Assembly: GCA_030646715.1 (NCBI GenBank)
Contig: JAUSLJ010000013.1
Location: 1 to 64,000 of the forward strand
Length of the DNA: 64,000 nt
From: Agitococcus sp.
Lineage (GTDB): Bacteria > Pseudomonadota > Gammaproteobacteria > Pseudomonadales > Moraxellaceae
Direction: 5' to 3'
The stretch's first letter is position 1. Each line of letters begins with the position of its first letter. Positions 1 to 8,625 of the stretch are shown here, one piece after another. Both the position numbers and the translations under genes were made by a program. A model generated the notes under the pieces. That model was not told where the DNA came from and did no database searches. It was given only the letters and a program-made list of their open reading frames with translations.

Positions 1-782
1 GCTTTGTTCGGTCGTTCATGGTTGTAAAACCATAGCCATTCTGTCGCATGTTCCTGAACTTCGGCAATACTGCTAAACAAATATTGATTAAGCCAGTCAT
101 AGCGAACAGTCCGATTGTAGCGTTCCACATACGCATTTTGCTGTGGATTGCCAGGCTGAATAAACTTCAGTTCTACGCCGTGTTTTTCAGCCCATGTCGC
201 TAACACCGAACTGATATATTCTGGGCCGTTATCACTACGAATTTGTTTCGGTTTCCCTCGCCATTCAATGATTTGATTCAAGGTACGTACAACACGTTCT
301 GACGGCAGTGAAAAATCCACTTCAATGGCCAATCCTTCACGATTGAAATCGTCAATCACATTGAACAGACGAAAAATTCGTCCATTGTCCAACTGGTCAT
401 GCATGAAATCCATAGACCAGCACTGATTGGGGGCATCTGGTACAGCTAATACATCAGGCTTCTCTCGTTTTAACCGCTTCTTCGGTTTAATGCGTAAGTT
501 TAGCTCCAATTCACGATAAATCCGCAGTACCCGCTTGTGATTCCAGCCAAAACGTTTCACGTTGCGTAAGTAATAAAAACACATGCCAAAGCCCCAACTA
601 CGATGATTCGTGGTTAGCCGTATCAGCCAATCGGCAATGCTGGTGTTCTCATCGTTGAGCTTCGCCTGATAGCGATAACAGGTCTCGCTGATGCCAAACA
701 GGGCACACGCGAGACGCACAGGGATAGTTCTTTCCTTCACCGCCTTTTGCGCCAACTCCCGTCGGCGCGACGGCTTTACCAC
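1..782 (-). CDS. IS3-family transposase OrfB (DDE catalytic domain), partial
   Basis: The minus-strand frame is -1 relative to orfA and open to the left edge. It encodes the integrase-core half of the transposase. Visible family motifs are [15 protein letters not shown], the first catalytic Asp in [11 protein letters not shown], the second in [11 protein letters not shown], and the Glu region [11 protein letters not shown]. The protein is expected mainly as an OrfAB fusion after slippage at 782-789; a GTG at 782 could also be used. The C-terminal end lies outside the window. No internal stop was seen, so this copy may be intact. Confidence 0.85.
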   Translation of the reverse strand, partial: MVKPSRRRELAQKAVKERTIPVRLACALFGISETCYRYQAKLNDENTSIADWLIRLTTNHRSWGFGMCFYYLRNVKRFGWNHKRVLRIYRELELNLRIKPKKRLKREKPDVLAVPDAPNQCWSMDFMHDQLDNGRIFRLFNVIDDFNREGLAIEVDFSLPSERVVRTLNQIIEWRGKPKQIRSDNGPEYISSVLATWAEKHGVELKFIQPGNPQQNAYVERYNRTVRYDWLNQYLFSSIAEVQEHATEWLWFYNHERPNK

Positions 783-1042
783 TTTTTTTCGATGGCCTCT
801 TTGAGTATTTCGGCTTTGAGCCGTTCTTCGGCATACATCTTTTTCAAACGAGCATTTTCCGTTTCCAGTTCTTTTAGCCGAGCCATCATGGAGGTATCCA
901 TACCGCCAAATCGTGATCGCCATTTGTAGAACGTAGCAGAACTGATGCCATGTTCACGGCACAACTCTGGCGCAGGTGTCCCTGCTTCAGCTTGTTTGAG
1001 AATAGCCATGATTTGGCTGTCACTAAATTTCGATGTTTTCAT
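776..1042 (-). CDS. IS3-family transposase OrfA (helix-turn-helix subunit)
   Basis: This 88-residue protein is the DNA-binding OrfA of an IS3 element. An N-terminal HTH_8-type segment ([17 protein letters not shown], then [19 protein letters not shown]) is followed by a leucine-zipper-like helix ([18 protein letters not shown]) used for multimerisation in the family. Near its end the gene carries an A7G run (minus strand, positions 789 to 782) that fits a -1 slippery site for making the OrfAB fusion. It stops at 776-778, inside the orfB frame. Length is normal for the family. Confidence 0.9.
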   Translation of the reverse strand: MKTSKFSDSQIMAILKQAEAGTPAPELCREHGISSATFYKWRSRFGGMDTSMMARLKELETENARLKKMYAEERLKAEILKEAIEKKW

Positions 1043-1256
1043 GCAAAATCTCCTGCGTTTATCTTACGAGAAAATTCTACTTTTCAAAGAGGTTATTTAT
1101 AGGGACGATTACCTTATGATCGGTTTTCACTGCTTATTTCGCACTTTTTACTATGGCTCCCCTTGTAATTTGCCAATTTCTCCCTAAAACAATACAAAGT
1201 AAATCATTTTAGTGTAGCGGCTTGTTGTTACACCTACCACGCGCTTGGAGATTCTT

Positions 1257-3674
1257 ATGTACGAGCAAAACTTGCTTGACCTACCCCTGTTACCATTGCG
1301 TGATGTTGTTGTTTATCCTCATATGGTTATTCCATTATTTGTTGGCAGAGATAAGTCGATTCAGGCCTTAGAAACGGCAATGAACGGCGATAAGAAAATC
1401 TTTGTTGTGGCGCAAAAAGATGCTGCCCATGACGACCCTGCTCATGCTGATTTATATACCATTGGTACAGTCGCGACCATTTTACAACTTTTGAAATTGC
1501 CTGATGGTACGGTGAAAGTTTTAGTCGAAGGCCAATATCGAGCTGAAGTTGATGCGATAGAAGATACAGGTAGTTATTTGTTAGCGACCGTTCAACGTCT
1601 GCAAGCCAAAGCGATTGAAGCCAATGAAGCAGAAGGTTTGGTTCGATCATTATTGGTCGAGTTTGAGCAGTACGTAAAACAAGCCAAAAAAGTTGCGAAT
1701 GAAGTATTAACTTCAGTGATGGTGATTAAAGAGCCTGAACGTTTAACAGATACTATTGCTGCTCACTTGGTATTGAAATTAGAAGAAAAGCAAGAAATCC
1801 TCGAAATGGTTGAGCTACAAGATCGTGCCGAACATTTGTTAGGGGTGATGGACTCCGAAGTCGATTTGTTAAAAGTCGAAAAACGTATTCGTGGCCGCGT
1901 CAAAAAACAAATGGAAAAAACCCAACGTGAATACTATTTGAATGAGCAAATTAAAGCTATTCATAAAGAGTTGGGTGATTTAGGCGAAAATGGCGGTGGC
2001 GGCGACAACGAATTTGCCGAAATGGAAATGAAAATCGAAAAAGCAGGATTGCCCGCTGAAGCACGAAAAAAAGTCGATGCAGAAATGAAAAAACTGCGCA
2101 TGATGCCTGCGATGTCAGCAGAAGCGACCGTCGTGCGTGGTTATATCGACTGGATGTTGAGTGTGCCGTGGAAAAAACGCAGTCGTATTGGTATTGACTT
2201 GAAACTCGCGCGTGAAATTTTAGATGCCGACCATTATGGCCTTGAAGAAGTCAAAGAGCGGATTCTTGAGTTTTTGGCAGTGCAGTCTCGAGTGAAGAAA
2301 TTACAAGGTCCTGTGTTGTGTTTGGTTGGTCCTCCAGGTGTTGGTAAAACATCATTGGGACAATCTATCGCCAAAGCAACCAAGCGTGAGTTTGTGCGTA
2401 TGGCTTTGGGTGGTGTTCGTGATGAGTCAGAAATTCGGGGTCATCGCCGCACTTACATTGGTTCAATGCCAGGTAAATTAATTCAACGTTTAGCTAAAGT
2501 TGGTGTCAAGAATCCGCTCTTTTTGTTGGATGAAATTGACAAAATGGGAGTAGACAGTCGAGGTGACCCTGCATCTGCATTATTAGAGGTGTTAGATCCC
2601 GAGCAAAATAGTCACTTTAACGACCATTATTTAGATGTCGATTACGACTTATCGGAAGTGATGTTTTTGTGTACGGCTAATACCATGGATATTCCAGCGC
2701 CATTGTTAGACCGTATGGAAGTGATTCGTCTACCGGGTTATACCGAGGAAGAAAAAGTCAACATCGCCAAGCAATACCTCATTCCTAAACAAATCACTTT
2801 GTCAGGTTTAACAGGTAAAGAATTGGTAATTGAAGACAGCGCGATTCGTGAGTTAGTACGTCGTTATACCCGTGAAGCAGGGGTGCGGAACTTAGAACGG
2901 GAAATGTCAAAAATTTGCCGGAAAGTAGTGAAAGAAGCGGTTTTAGGGCAAAGTAAAAGCCCGACTGTTATCGTCACTGCCGAAAACTTAGAGCAATATT
3001 GTGGTGTTTATAAGTTTAGTTATGGCAAAGCCGAAGAAAAAGACCAAATTGGTCAAGTGACTGGCTTGGCGTGGACTTCGGTTGGTGGTGAGTTGTTGAC
3101 CATTGAGGCGGTATCTACGATTGGTAAAGGTCGCTTTACCATGACAGGTAAACTCGGTGAGGTGATGCAAGAGTCGATTAAAGCGGCGATTACCGTTGTT
3201 CGTTCACGGTCTCAGACATTAGGTTTAGCACCTGAGTTCCATGAGCAACAAGACTTGCATATTCACATTCCTGAAGGGGCAACGCCTAAAGATGGCCCTA
3301 GTGCCGGTATTGGTATGTGTACCGCAATTGTCTCGGTGCTTACTGGCATTCCAGTTCGTGCTGATGTGGCGATGACGGGTGAAATTACTTTGCGTGGTCA
3401 AGTATTGCCGATTGGTGGCTTGAAAGAGAAGTTGTTAGCTGCACATCGTGGTGGTATTAAAACGGTGATTATCCCTGAAGAAAACGCGCGTGACTTGAAG
3501 GAAATTCCCGATAACATCAAAGCAGATTTGACGATTAAAACCGTGAAATGGATTGATGAAGTCTTAGCGATTGCTTTAACTCGGCAGCCAACGCCTTTAA
3601 CAGATGTGCTGTCAACTGCCACGTTAGTCAAAGGTGAAGAGGGCGATGATAGTGAACGCATGAGTACGCATTAA
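1257..3674 (+). CDS. lon: ATP-dependent Lon protease
   Basis: Lon is a cytosolic AAA+ serine protease that degrades misfolded and regulatory proteins. Of 805 residues, the N-terminal substrate-binding domain ([16 protein letters not shown]) comes first. The AAA+ module follows with Walker [10 protein letters not shown] at about 358-366 and Walker [11 protein letters not shown]. The C-terminal protease domain has the catalytic dyad Ser682 (DGPSAG) and Lys723 (GGLKEK), matching E. coli Ser679/Lys722. The ATG at 1257 is chosen because TTGGAG at 1245-1250 is its ribosome-binding site; an in-frame TTG at 1245 would start inside that site. A hairpin terminator follows. No heat-shock promoter was confidently seen. 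Confidence 0.97.
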   Translation: MYEQNLLDLPLLPLRDVVVYPHMVIPLFVGRDKSIQALETAMNGDKKIFVVAQKDAAHDDPAHADLYTIGTVATILQLLKLPDGTVKVLVEGQYRAEVDAIEDTGSYLLATVQRLQAKAIEANEAEGLVRSLLVEFEQYVKQAKKVANEVLTSVMVIKEPERLTDTIAAHLVLKLEEKQEILEMVELQDRAEHLLGVMDSEVDLLKVEKRIRGRVKKQMEKTQREYYLNEQIKAIHKELGDLGENGGGGDNEFAEMEMKIEKAGLPAEARKKVDAEMKKLRMMPAMSAEATVVRGYIDWMLSVPWKKRSRIGIDLKLAREILDADHYGLEEVKERILEFLAVQSRVKKLQGPVLCLVGPPGVGKTSLGQSIAKATKREFVRMALGGVRDESEIRGHRRTYIGSMPGKLIQRLAKVGVKNPLFLLDEIDKMGVDSRGDPASALLEVLDPEQNSHFNDHYLDVDYDLSEVMFLCTANTMDIPAPLLDRMEVIRLPGYTEEEKVNIAKQYLIPKQITLSGLTGKELVIEDSAIRELVRRYTREAGVRNLEREMSKICRKVVKEAVLGQSKSPTVIVTAENLEQYCGVYKFSYGKAEEKDQIGQVTGLAWTSVGGELLTIEAVSTIGKGRFTMTGKLGEVMQESIKAAITVVRSRSQTLGLAPEFHEQQDLHIHIPEGATPKDGPSAGIGMCTAIVSVLTGIPVRADVAMTGEITLRGQVLPIGGLKEKLLAAHRGGIKTVIIPEENARDLKEIPDNIKADLTIKTVKWIDEVLAIALTRQPTPLTDVLSTATLVKGEEGDDSERMSTH

Positions 3675-3718
3675 CTCATGCTTTTTACTCTGTCCTAAAC
3701 TCATAGTCGATTGATATA

Positions 3719-3752
3719 GAAAAAGGTGCATACTTGCGGTCGTGAGTATGTG
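3719..3752 (+). terminator. Rho-independent terminator after lon
   Basis: A stem formed by GGTGCATACT and AGTATGTGCC (two G-U pairs) is followed by eight T residues. It lies 45 bases after the lon stop and before the next gene start, so it should separate the two transcripts. Confidence 0.7.
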
Positions 3753-3822
3753 CCTTTTTTTTACAAATTTGCTATACATACGCGTTGAGATTAAATTTAT
3801 GCGCTTCGGAGATGTGATTTCT

Positions 3823-5019
3823 ATGACCACCAGTAAAATAGAGCAAGTGACACGTTTTGCTCAAACCAGTGCCGCTTTTGTTAGAAATGCCGTCCAGCGT
3901 CGCATTAATAAAGAAAACTATATTCTCTCCGACAAAACCGATAATGAGGTCATTTTTCAAGATGGCATTATGTCGGTGAAATACTATCGACCATTAACCG
4001 AAGATATTTTGGTACTTGAAGGTGGTCAAACCTTACACGTTCGTCGTCGTCGTTTTGCTATTCCTTTAGTCATGGTGCCACCATTAGGCGTGTTTGCATG
4101 GATTTTTGATTTACTCGCGGATCGCAGTTTAGTCCGGTATTTTTTAGCACATGGTTTTGAGGTCTATTTAATTGATTGGGGCAAGCCAACCATTGATGAT
4201 GCGGGACTATCCTTAGAAAGTTATACCCTTGATTGGTTTCCTAAAGCCTTAGACGCTATCCGTAAACATAGCGATAGTGATGAAGTCTCGTTATTAGGAT
4301 ATTGCATGGGCGGTTTGTTGTCGTTGATGTATTTGGCGGCTCATCCAGAAGATAAAAGCGTCGCCAATTTAATCACCATCGCTAGTCCTGTTGACATGCA
4401 CAAGATGAATCCGATTACTGGCCCGATAAGTCAATTGTTATCCATTCCTGCCAGCATGATTCGTAAGCGTGGTTTTCAGTTGCATCAAATCGCTGATGAG
4501 CGTTTTCATGTCGATGGTAAAGTCTTGTCGTGGATGTTCAAGATGACTAATCCATTAGGCGTGGTGTCGAGTTACATCGAATTGATTCGCAATTTGGCAG
4601 ACGATGATTATGTCGCGCGTTATATGACCATGAACGAGTGGTTTACCAATATGCCCGACTACCCTGGCGCGACAGTGCAAGAGATGATGCGCAAAATGGG
4701 TTTATATAATCGCATGGCGAAAGGCAAAATCAAGATTGGTAATCGCGTCGCTGATTTTAATACGATTACATCTAACATCTTAGCGTTTGCAGGTGATAAC
4801 GATAAAATCGTTAGTATTGCCGGCGCGCGTGCCATTATGACGGTTGTTAGCTCGACCGATAAAACCTTCCATATTGTGCCGGGTGGACATGCTGGGGTAT
4901 TTACAGGCAGTAAAGCAGTACATACCACATGGTCAATTTCTAAAGATTGGTTGCAGTTACGTTCTAAACCTTATCCTCGTCCCGTCAATAAGGCCGCTAA
5001 AAATGACACAAATGCGTAA
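3823..5019 (+). CDS. phaC: PHA synthase-like alpha/beta hydrolase (PhaC family)
   Basis: The 398-residue protein belongs to the polyhydroxyalkanoate synthase family, which polymerises 3-hydroxyacyl-CoA at granule surfaces. The lipase-like box GYCMGG carries the nucleophile Cys161, followed by Asp327 (GDNDKIV) and His356 (GGHAGVF). It is shorter than class I synthases (about 590 residues) and nearer the class III PhaC size, yet no phaE or other pha gene adjoins it, so polymerase activity is an inference. ATG 3823 has GGAG at 3808-3811; ATG 3799 is possible. Starts further upstream would lie in the lon terminator. Its 3' end overlaps the next gene by 17 bases, suggesting an operon. Confidence 0.85.
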   Translation: MTTSKIEQVTRFAQTSAAFVRNAVQRRINKENYILSDKTDNEVIFQDGIMSVKYYRPLTEDILVLEGGQTLHVRRRRFAIPLVMVPPLGVFAWIFDLLADRSLVRYFLAHGFEVYLIDWGKPTIDDAGLSLESYTLDWFPKALDAIRKHSDSDEVSLLGYCMGGLLSLMYLAAHPEDKSVANLITIASPVDMHKMNPITGPISQLLSIPASMIRKRGFQLHQIADERFHVDGKVLSWMFKMTNPLGVVSSYIELIRNLADDDYVARYMTMNEWFTNMPDYPGATVQEMMRKMGLYNRMAKGKIKIGNRVADFNTITSNILAFAGDNDKIVSIAGARAIMTVVSSTDKTFHIVPGGHAGVFTGSKAVHTTWSISKDWLQLRSKPYPRPVNKAAKNDTNA

Positions 5020-5548
5020 TATTCGTCCTTTTGATGGAGTATTGCCCGTCGTTGCCGAATCCTCCTTTGTGGATGCAATGGCAGTAGTGATTGGTGATGT
5101 TCAACTGGCTGAAAACAGCTCGGTTTGGCCTTGCGCGGTGATTCGTGGTGACGTTAATCGCATTACGATTGGCGAAGGTTCTAATATTCAAGATTTTGCC
5201 ATGTTACACGTCACCCATAAACGGCCAGTAGATCCTTTAGGTGCGCCATTAGTGATTGGTAAGCATGTCACCATTGGCCATCATGTGACTTTACATGGCT
5301 GTACGATTGGCGATGAAGTACTTGTTGGCATTGGTACAATTGTATTAGACCGCGCGATTATTGAGTCTCAAGTGTTAATTGGCGCGGGCAGTTTAGTTCC
5401 ACCGAATAAACGCTTAGAGTCGGGGTATTTGTATTTGGGTAATCCTGTTAAAAAAGTACGACCGTTGACCGACGAAGAAAAAGCCTATTTTAAATATTCA
5501 GCCGAACACTATATGCGTTTAGCGGTAAAGCATAAGGCGGGTGTGTAA
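5003..5548 (+). CDS. Gamma-class carbonic anhydrase-like hexapeptide protein (YrdA type)
   Basis: The 181-residue left-handed beta-helix protein is built from hexapeptide repeats (VIGDVQLAENSSVWPCAVIRGDV and later turns). Histidines in LHVTHK and IGHHVTLHG are placed like the zinc ligands of gamma carbonic anhydrases and the E. coli YrdA/CaiE group. The function of such short proteins is often unproven. The ATG at 5003 overlaps the end of the upstream synthase gene, and its stop overlaps the next start by one base, so the three genes are probably co-transcribed. Confidence 0.88.
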   Translation: MTQMRNIRPFDGVLPVVAESSFVDAMAVVIGDVQLAENSSVWPCAVIRGDVNRITIGEGSNIQDFAMLHVTHKRPVDPLGAPLVIGKHVTIGHHVTLHGCTIGDEVLVGIGTIVLDRAIIESQVLIGAGSLVPPNKRLESGYLYLGNPVKKVRPLTDEEKAYFKYSAEHYMRLAVKHKAGV

Positions 5549-6102
5549 TGGATGCCCTAACCGCATTAACCACCCGTACTTCTCAAGGCGCATTAACAGA
5601 ACCTGCGCCATCCTCAGATGTATTAAATACTGCATTCCAAGCAGCATTACGCGCGCCAGACCATCGGCTGTTACGTCCATGGCGTTATTTAATCATTGAA
5701 GGTGAGGCAAGACAGCGTTTAGGCGAGTTATTTCTCCAAGCAGGCTTGCAAGATAATCCTGCATTAACGGAAGTAGAACAACAACGGTTACTAAAGATGC
5801 CATTACGCGCACCGATGATTGTTGTTGCCATTACCGTCGCCAAAGATGATCCGAAAGTACCATCAGTCGAGCAAGTATTAAGCACGGGTGCGGCAGTACA
5901 AAACTTTCTTGTTGCTATACATGCTCAAGGTTTTGCCAGTATGTGGCGTACAGGTTGGGTGGTAGAGCATAAACATATTTTGCAGGCATTAGGCTTGTTG
6001 ACGAATGAAAGCATTGCTGGATTTATTTATCTTGGTACTGCGGCCAACGCGCCACGGCAACCGACGCTGTTAACAGTGAGTGATTTTGTTCAACAATGGT
6101 AG
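5548..6102 (+). CDS. Nitroreductase family protein (YdjA-like)
   Basis: The 184-residue FMN-dependent nitroreductase-fold protein resembles the compact YdjA subgroup: RAPDHRLLRPWRYLIIEGEAR for flavin binding near the N-terminus, AAVQNFLVAIHAQGFASMWRTG in the centre and GFIYLGTA near the C-terminus. Such enzymes reduce nitro or quinone compounds with NAD(P)H; the substrate here is unknown. The stop of the upstream gene and this start overlap (TAATG), indicating translational coupling. Confidence 0.88.
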   Translation: MDALTALTTRTSQGALTEPAPSSDVLNTAFQAALRAPDHRLLRPWRYLIIEGEARQRLGELFLQAGLQDNPALTEVEQQRLLKMPLRAPMIVVAITVAKDDPKVPSVEQVLSTGAAVQNFLVAIHAQGFASMWRTGWVVEHKHILQALGLLTNESIAGFIYLGTAANAPRQPTLLTVSDFVQQW

Positions 6103-6109
6103 GCTTGAT

Positions 6110-6574
6110 ATGACGTATTCCACAGATGACATGAAAGATTTTTTGTATCAGCACATTCCTTTAGCGTCAGCGATGCAAGTCAATATTGACAGTTATGACG
6201 GCCTTCATTTGGTGTTAAGTGCGCCACTAGCGTGTAATAATAATGATAAAGGCTCAGCTTTTGCGGGCAGTATTAGCAGTCTAGCGACAATGTCAGGCTG
6301 GATTGCTTTGATGTTATGGACAAAAGATCACTACGAAGGTGAGTTTTTGGTCGCAGTCGCTCATGCCGATATTCACTATAAAAAACCGATTCTCACCGAT
6401 TTTACAGCGCGAGCCACCTTGCCTCATGGTGATGCTTTAGCGCAGCTTCATAAAACATTGCGTCATAAAGGACGAGGCAGGGCACAACTGCATATTGAGG
6501 TTTGTGACGAACATGGAGTGGCGGTGACACAAGTGGCGGAGTATGCGGTGTGGCGCGTTAAAGAACTGGACTGA
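6110..6574 (+). CDS. Hotdog-fold thioesterase (YiiD C-terminal domain-like)
   Basis: The 154-residue protein resembles the putative thioesterase domain found at the C-terminus of YiiD. It has LAPLACNNNDKGSAFAGS-type N-terminal hotdog features (LSAPLACNNNDKGSAFAG) and VAHADIHYKKPI in the second half. The natural thioester is unknown. The start at 6110 lies eight bases after the nitroreductase stop; an upstream in-frame start would extend into that gene. The stop codon at 6572-6574 lies inside the left arm of a hairpin repeat (6568-6664), which may end the operon transcript. Confidence 0.8.
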   Translation: MTYSTDDMKDFLYQHIPLASAMQVNIDSYDGLHLVLSAPLACNNNDKGSAFAGSISSLATMSGWIALMLWTKDHYEGEFLVAVAHADIHYKKPILTDFTARATLPHGDALAQLHKTLRHKGRGRAQLHIEVCDEHGVAVTQVAEYAVWRVKELD

Positions 6575-6664
6575 TGCATCGAGTCTCGATTAGCGCGGTT
6601 TGTGAACACAAAGCCGCCTAAAGCGGCTGAAGTGTGAGCAAATAAGCGATAACCGCGTCAGTCC
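6568..6664. repeat. 97-bp hairpin repeat element, copy A
   Basis: The outer arms GGACTGATGC (6568-6577) and GCGTCAGTCC (6655-6664) pair along ten positions with one G-T wobble. An inner hairpin AGCCGC/GCGGCT lies at the centre. The interior matches, in inverted orientation, the element at 19536-19634, but the outer arm sequences differ while staying complementary. It overlaps the stop codon of the upstream thioesterase gene. Confidence 0.75.
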
Positions 6665-6699
6665 AAAGAAGTACATTTCCTCCTAGACATCCCCCATAA

Positions 6700-6733
6700 C
6701 ATACTCTAAGGTATGCCCATACTAATGAGTATG
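6700..6733. promoter_or_regulatory. Two tandem TetR-type operator palindromes
   Basis: Two 16-bp sites of the form CATAC-N6-GTATG lie at 6700-6715 and 6718-6733, with centres 18 bp apart, directly upstream of the TetR-family gene at 6741. Symmetry, tandem spacing and position fit binding of TetR dimers, hence autoregulation of the regulator and its downstream efflux genes. The arms are perfect; binding is inferred. Confidence 0.7.
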
Positions 6734-6740
6734 TTGTGTT

Positions 6741-7526
6741 ATGCGCGATAAACTAATCACTACCCTCAAGCATTTGTGCCACCAACATGATATTTCCACC
6801 ATTAGTACGGAGATGTTGGCGGAAGCTGCGCATGTGTCAGTGGAAATAGTCACCAAAACACTAGGCTCTGCCGAAAATTATCCCGCTTTAGTCGCCTTTG
6901 AACAGCCGAATGTCACCCGTGAACGTATTTTATCCGCCGCGATGTGTGTTTTTGCACAAAAAGGTTGGCAGAAAACCTCATTGGATGAAATTGCTGCCGC
7001 CGCAGGCATGACCAAAGGGGCGATTTATTGGCATTTTCGCAATAAAAACGATTTGTTTTTTGCCTTGTTGGATGCTCGTTTACAACGCAATACGTCTCCT
7101 GTTGCCGAAGAAATCAAGCAAGCGATTATTAAAGGCCAAACTGGTGAGGCGATGTCCTCCGTTGCCGATCTGTTTGGCGCAGCTTGGTCGCGTTGTTCAG
7201 CTGATCGAGACTGGCCGCGCTTATATCTAGAGGTGATGAGTCATTCGCGTGACCCTGAAATGGCGCAACGATTACAGACCTTATATGAATACATTTGGCA
7301 GATGTCCACAGAGTTTGTCAAAACCATGCAGGCGGGGGGCTTAACCCGTACCGATATTCCGCCACAGACGTTGGCTATGCTCTGGTGTGCGATTTTTGAT
7401 GGTGTGATGTTAGCCGCGATCGCTAATCCCGAGCTAGACGTCAGCCAATTAGCCCACGAATTTATTCCGATTTTATGGCAAGGACTTGCCCCATCATCCA
7501 CTCAAGGGGAAAACAATGAATCCTAA
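6741..7526 (+). CDS. TetR-family regulator with duplicated HTH region
   Basis: The 261-residue regulator carries a standard TetR N-terminal HTH at about residues 57-105 (TRERILSAAMCVFAQKG, then GMTKGAIYWHFRNKNDLF) and an AcrR-like ligand domain after it. Unusually, residues 1-55 form a second, weaker HTH-like segment (STEMLAEAAHVSVEIVTKTLGS). It probably represses itself and the RND pump encoded just downstream: it overlaps the next gene by 11 bases and two palindromes lie within 41 bases of its start. The inducer is unknown. Confidence 0.9.
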   Translation: MRDKLITTLKHLCHQHDISTISTEMLAEAAHVSVEIVTKTLGSAENYPALVAFEQPNVTRERILSAAMCVFAQKGWQKTSLDEIAAAAGMTKGAIYWHFRNKNDLFFALLDARLQRNTSPVAEEIKQAIIKGQTGEAMSSVADLFGAAWSRCSADRDWPRLYLEVMSHSRDPEMAQRLQTLYEYIWQMSTEFVKTMQAGGLTRTDIPPQTLAMLWCAIFDGVMLAAIANPELDVSQLAHEFIPILWQGLAPSSTQGENNES

Positions 7527-8619
7527 AACCTTGTCCGCACTCGCTTTGGCGATAGCTGCATTAACCTTAACGGCTTGTGGCGAGAAAAAAGCAGAAACTA
7601 ACACACCCAAAGCGGCTGTTTCCCCCAGTTTAGAATTATCCGCCAATGATGTTTTTACCGTTGCCGAAAGCACTATACAAGCAGGCGTGACCATTACAGG
7701 TCAACTGGATGCTTTAAACCATACCACTGTCCAAGCGCAGGTGGGATCAAATGTTTCTAAAGTATTGGTGCGTGAAGGCGAGTCGGTGAAAGTAGGACAA
7801 GTGTTGATGTTGTTGGCGACACAGGATTTAAGTTCGCGCTTACGTCAAACCGAAGCCGCTTTAGCGTCTGCCAAAGCGGAAGCGATTTTGGCCAAAGCCG
7901 TGCAAGAGCGTAACGAACTGTTGTACAGAGAGCATTATGTGTCGGATATTGATTATAAACGTGGTGTTGCCGAAGCCCTTGCCCGAGCCGAAAATGTCAA
8001 AGCTCAAGAGTCGCTCGTCGCCATTGCGCGTAAAGCCTTGAATGATGCGGTGGTCAATGCGCCTATGAGCGGTATTATCGCCAAGCGTTATGTGCAAGCA
8101 GGACAAACGGTGGCGATGAATGCCCCGTTGTTTGATATTGTTGATTTAACAGAATTAGAGCTTACCGCCATTATTCCTGCCGAGCAAGTTGCTGCCTTAC
8201 AAGTCGGTCAATCGGTTATTTTTACCGTGCAAGGTTTTAATGAGTCGTTTACGGGTAAAGTCAGTCGCATCAATCCTGTTGCCGAAGCAGGCACACGCGC
8301 AGTGACTTTTTATGCCAAAGTCCCTAATCCGCAATTAATACTGAAAGCGGGCTTATTTGTTCAAGGTCGTTTAGCTATTAGTGATAGCGAAACAGGTTTG
8401 GTCATTCCCAATGCTGCCATTCGTTATGACGAGCAAAAACAGCCGTATGTTTGGACATTGGCACAGCAAAAGCTGGTTAAGCAATTGGTCAGTCTGGGTA
8501 CGGTCGATAACACCCGTAATCAAACGCTGATTAAAGCGGGATTAAAGGCGAGCGATGTGGTTGTTCTTGCCCACTTAACGGCACAAGTGGCCAATATGCC
8601 GATTAAAATGGCGGAGTAA
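7516..8619 (+). CDS. RND efflux periplasmic adaptor lipoprotein (MFP)
   Basis: The 367-residue membrane fusion protein links an inner-membrane RND pump to an outer-membrane channel. A lipoprotein signal with lipobox LTAC is visible at residues 14-22 (ALTLTACGEK). The biotinyl-lipoyl-like halves are VQAQVGSNVSKVLVREGESVKVGQVL and VVNAPMSGIIAKRYVQAGQTV, with a helical hairpin between and a beta-barrel after. ATG 7516 follows AAGGGG; an earlier in-frame start would read further into the regulator gene. The gene lies between the TetR regulator and the transporter, giving a regulator-MFP-RND operon without an outer-membrane factor. Confidence 0.93.
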   Translation: MNPKTLSALALAIAALTLTACGEKKAETNTPKAAVSPSLELSANDVFTVAESTIQAGVTITGQLDALNHTTVQAQVGSNVSKVLVREGESVKVGQVLMLLATQDLSSRLRQTEAALASAKAEAILAKAVQERNELLYREHYVSDIDYKRGVAEALARAENVKAQESLVAIARKALNDAVVNAPMSGIIAKRYVQAGQTVAMNAPLFDIVDLTELELTAIIPAEQVAALQVGQSVIFTVQGFNESFTGKVSRINPVAEAGTRAVTFYAKVPNPQLILKAGLFVQGRLAISDSETGLVIPNAAIRYDEQKQPYVWTLAQQKLVKQLVSLGTVDNTRNQTLIKAGLKASDVVVLAHLTAQVANMPIKMAE

Positions 8620-8625
8620 GCAATT

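Larger units (their letters stand above)
1..1070 (-). mobile_element. IS3-family insertion sequence, truncated by window edge
   Basis: An orfA/orfB pair on the minus strand with a -1 frameshift arrangement defines an IS3-family element. Only the 5' part of the element and its right flank are in the window. The exact right end is uncertain because I could not recognise a terminal inverted repeat or target duplication between the orfA start (1042) and lon, so 1070 is approximate. Confidence 0.85.

Noticed and set aside
3742..3822. Upstream extension of the PHA-synthase-like gene
   Set aside because: The extended start lies in the T run of the lon terminator, and the residues are unlike the family.
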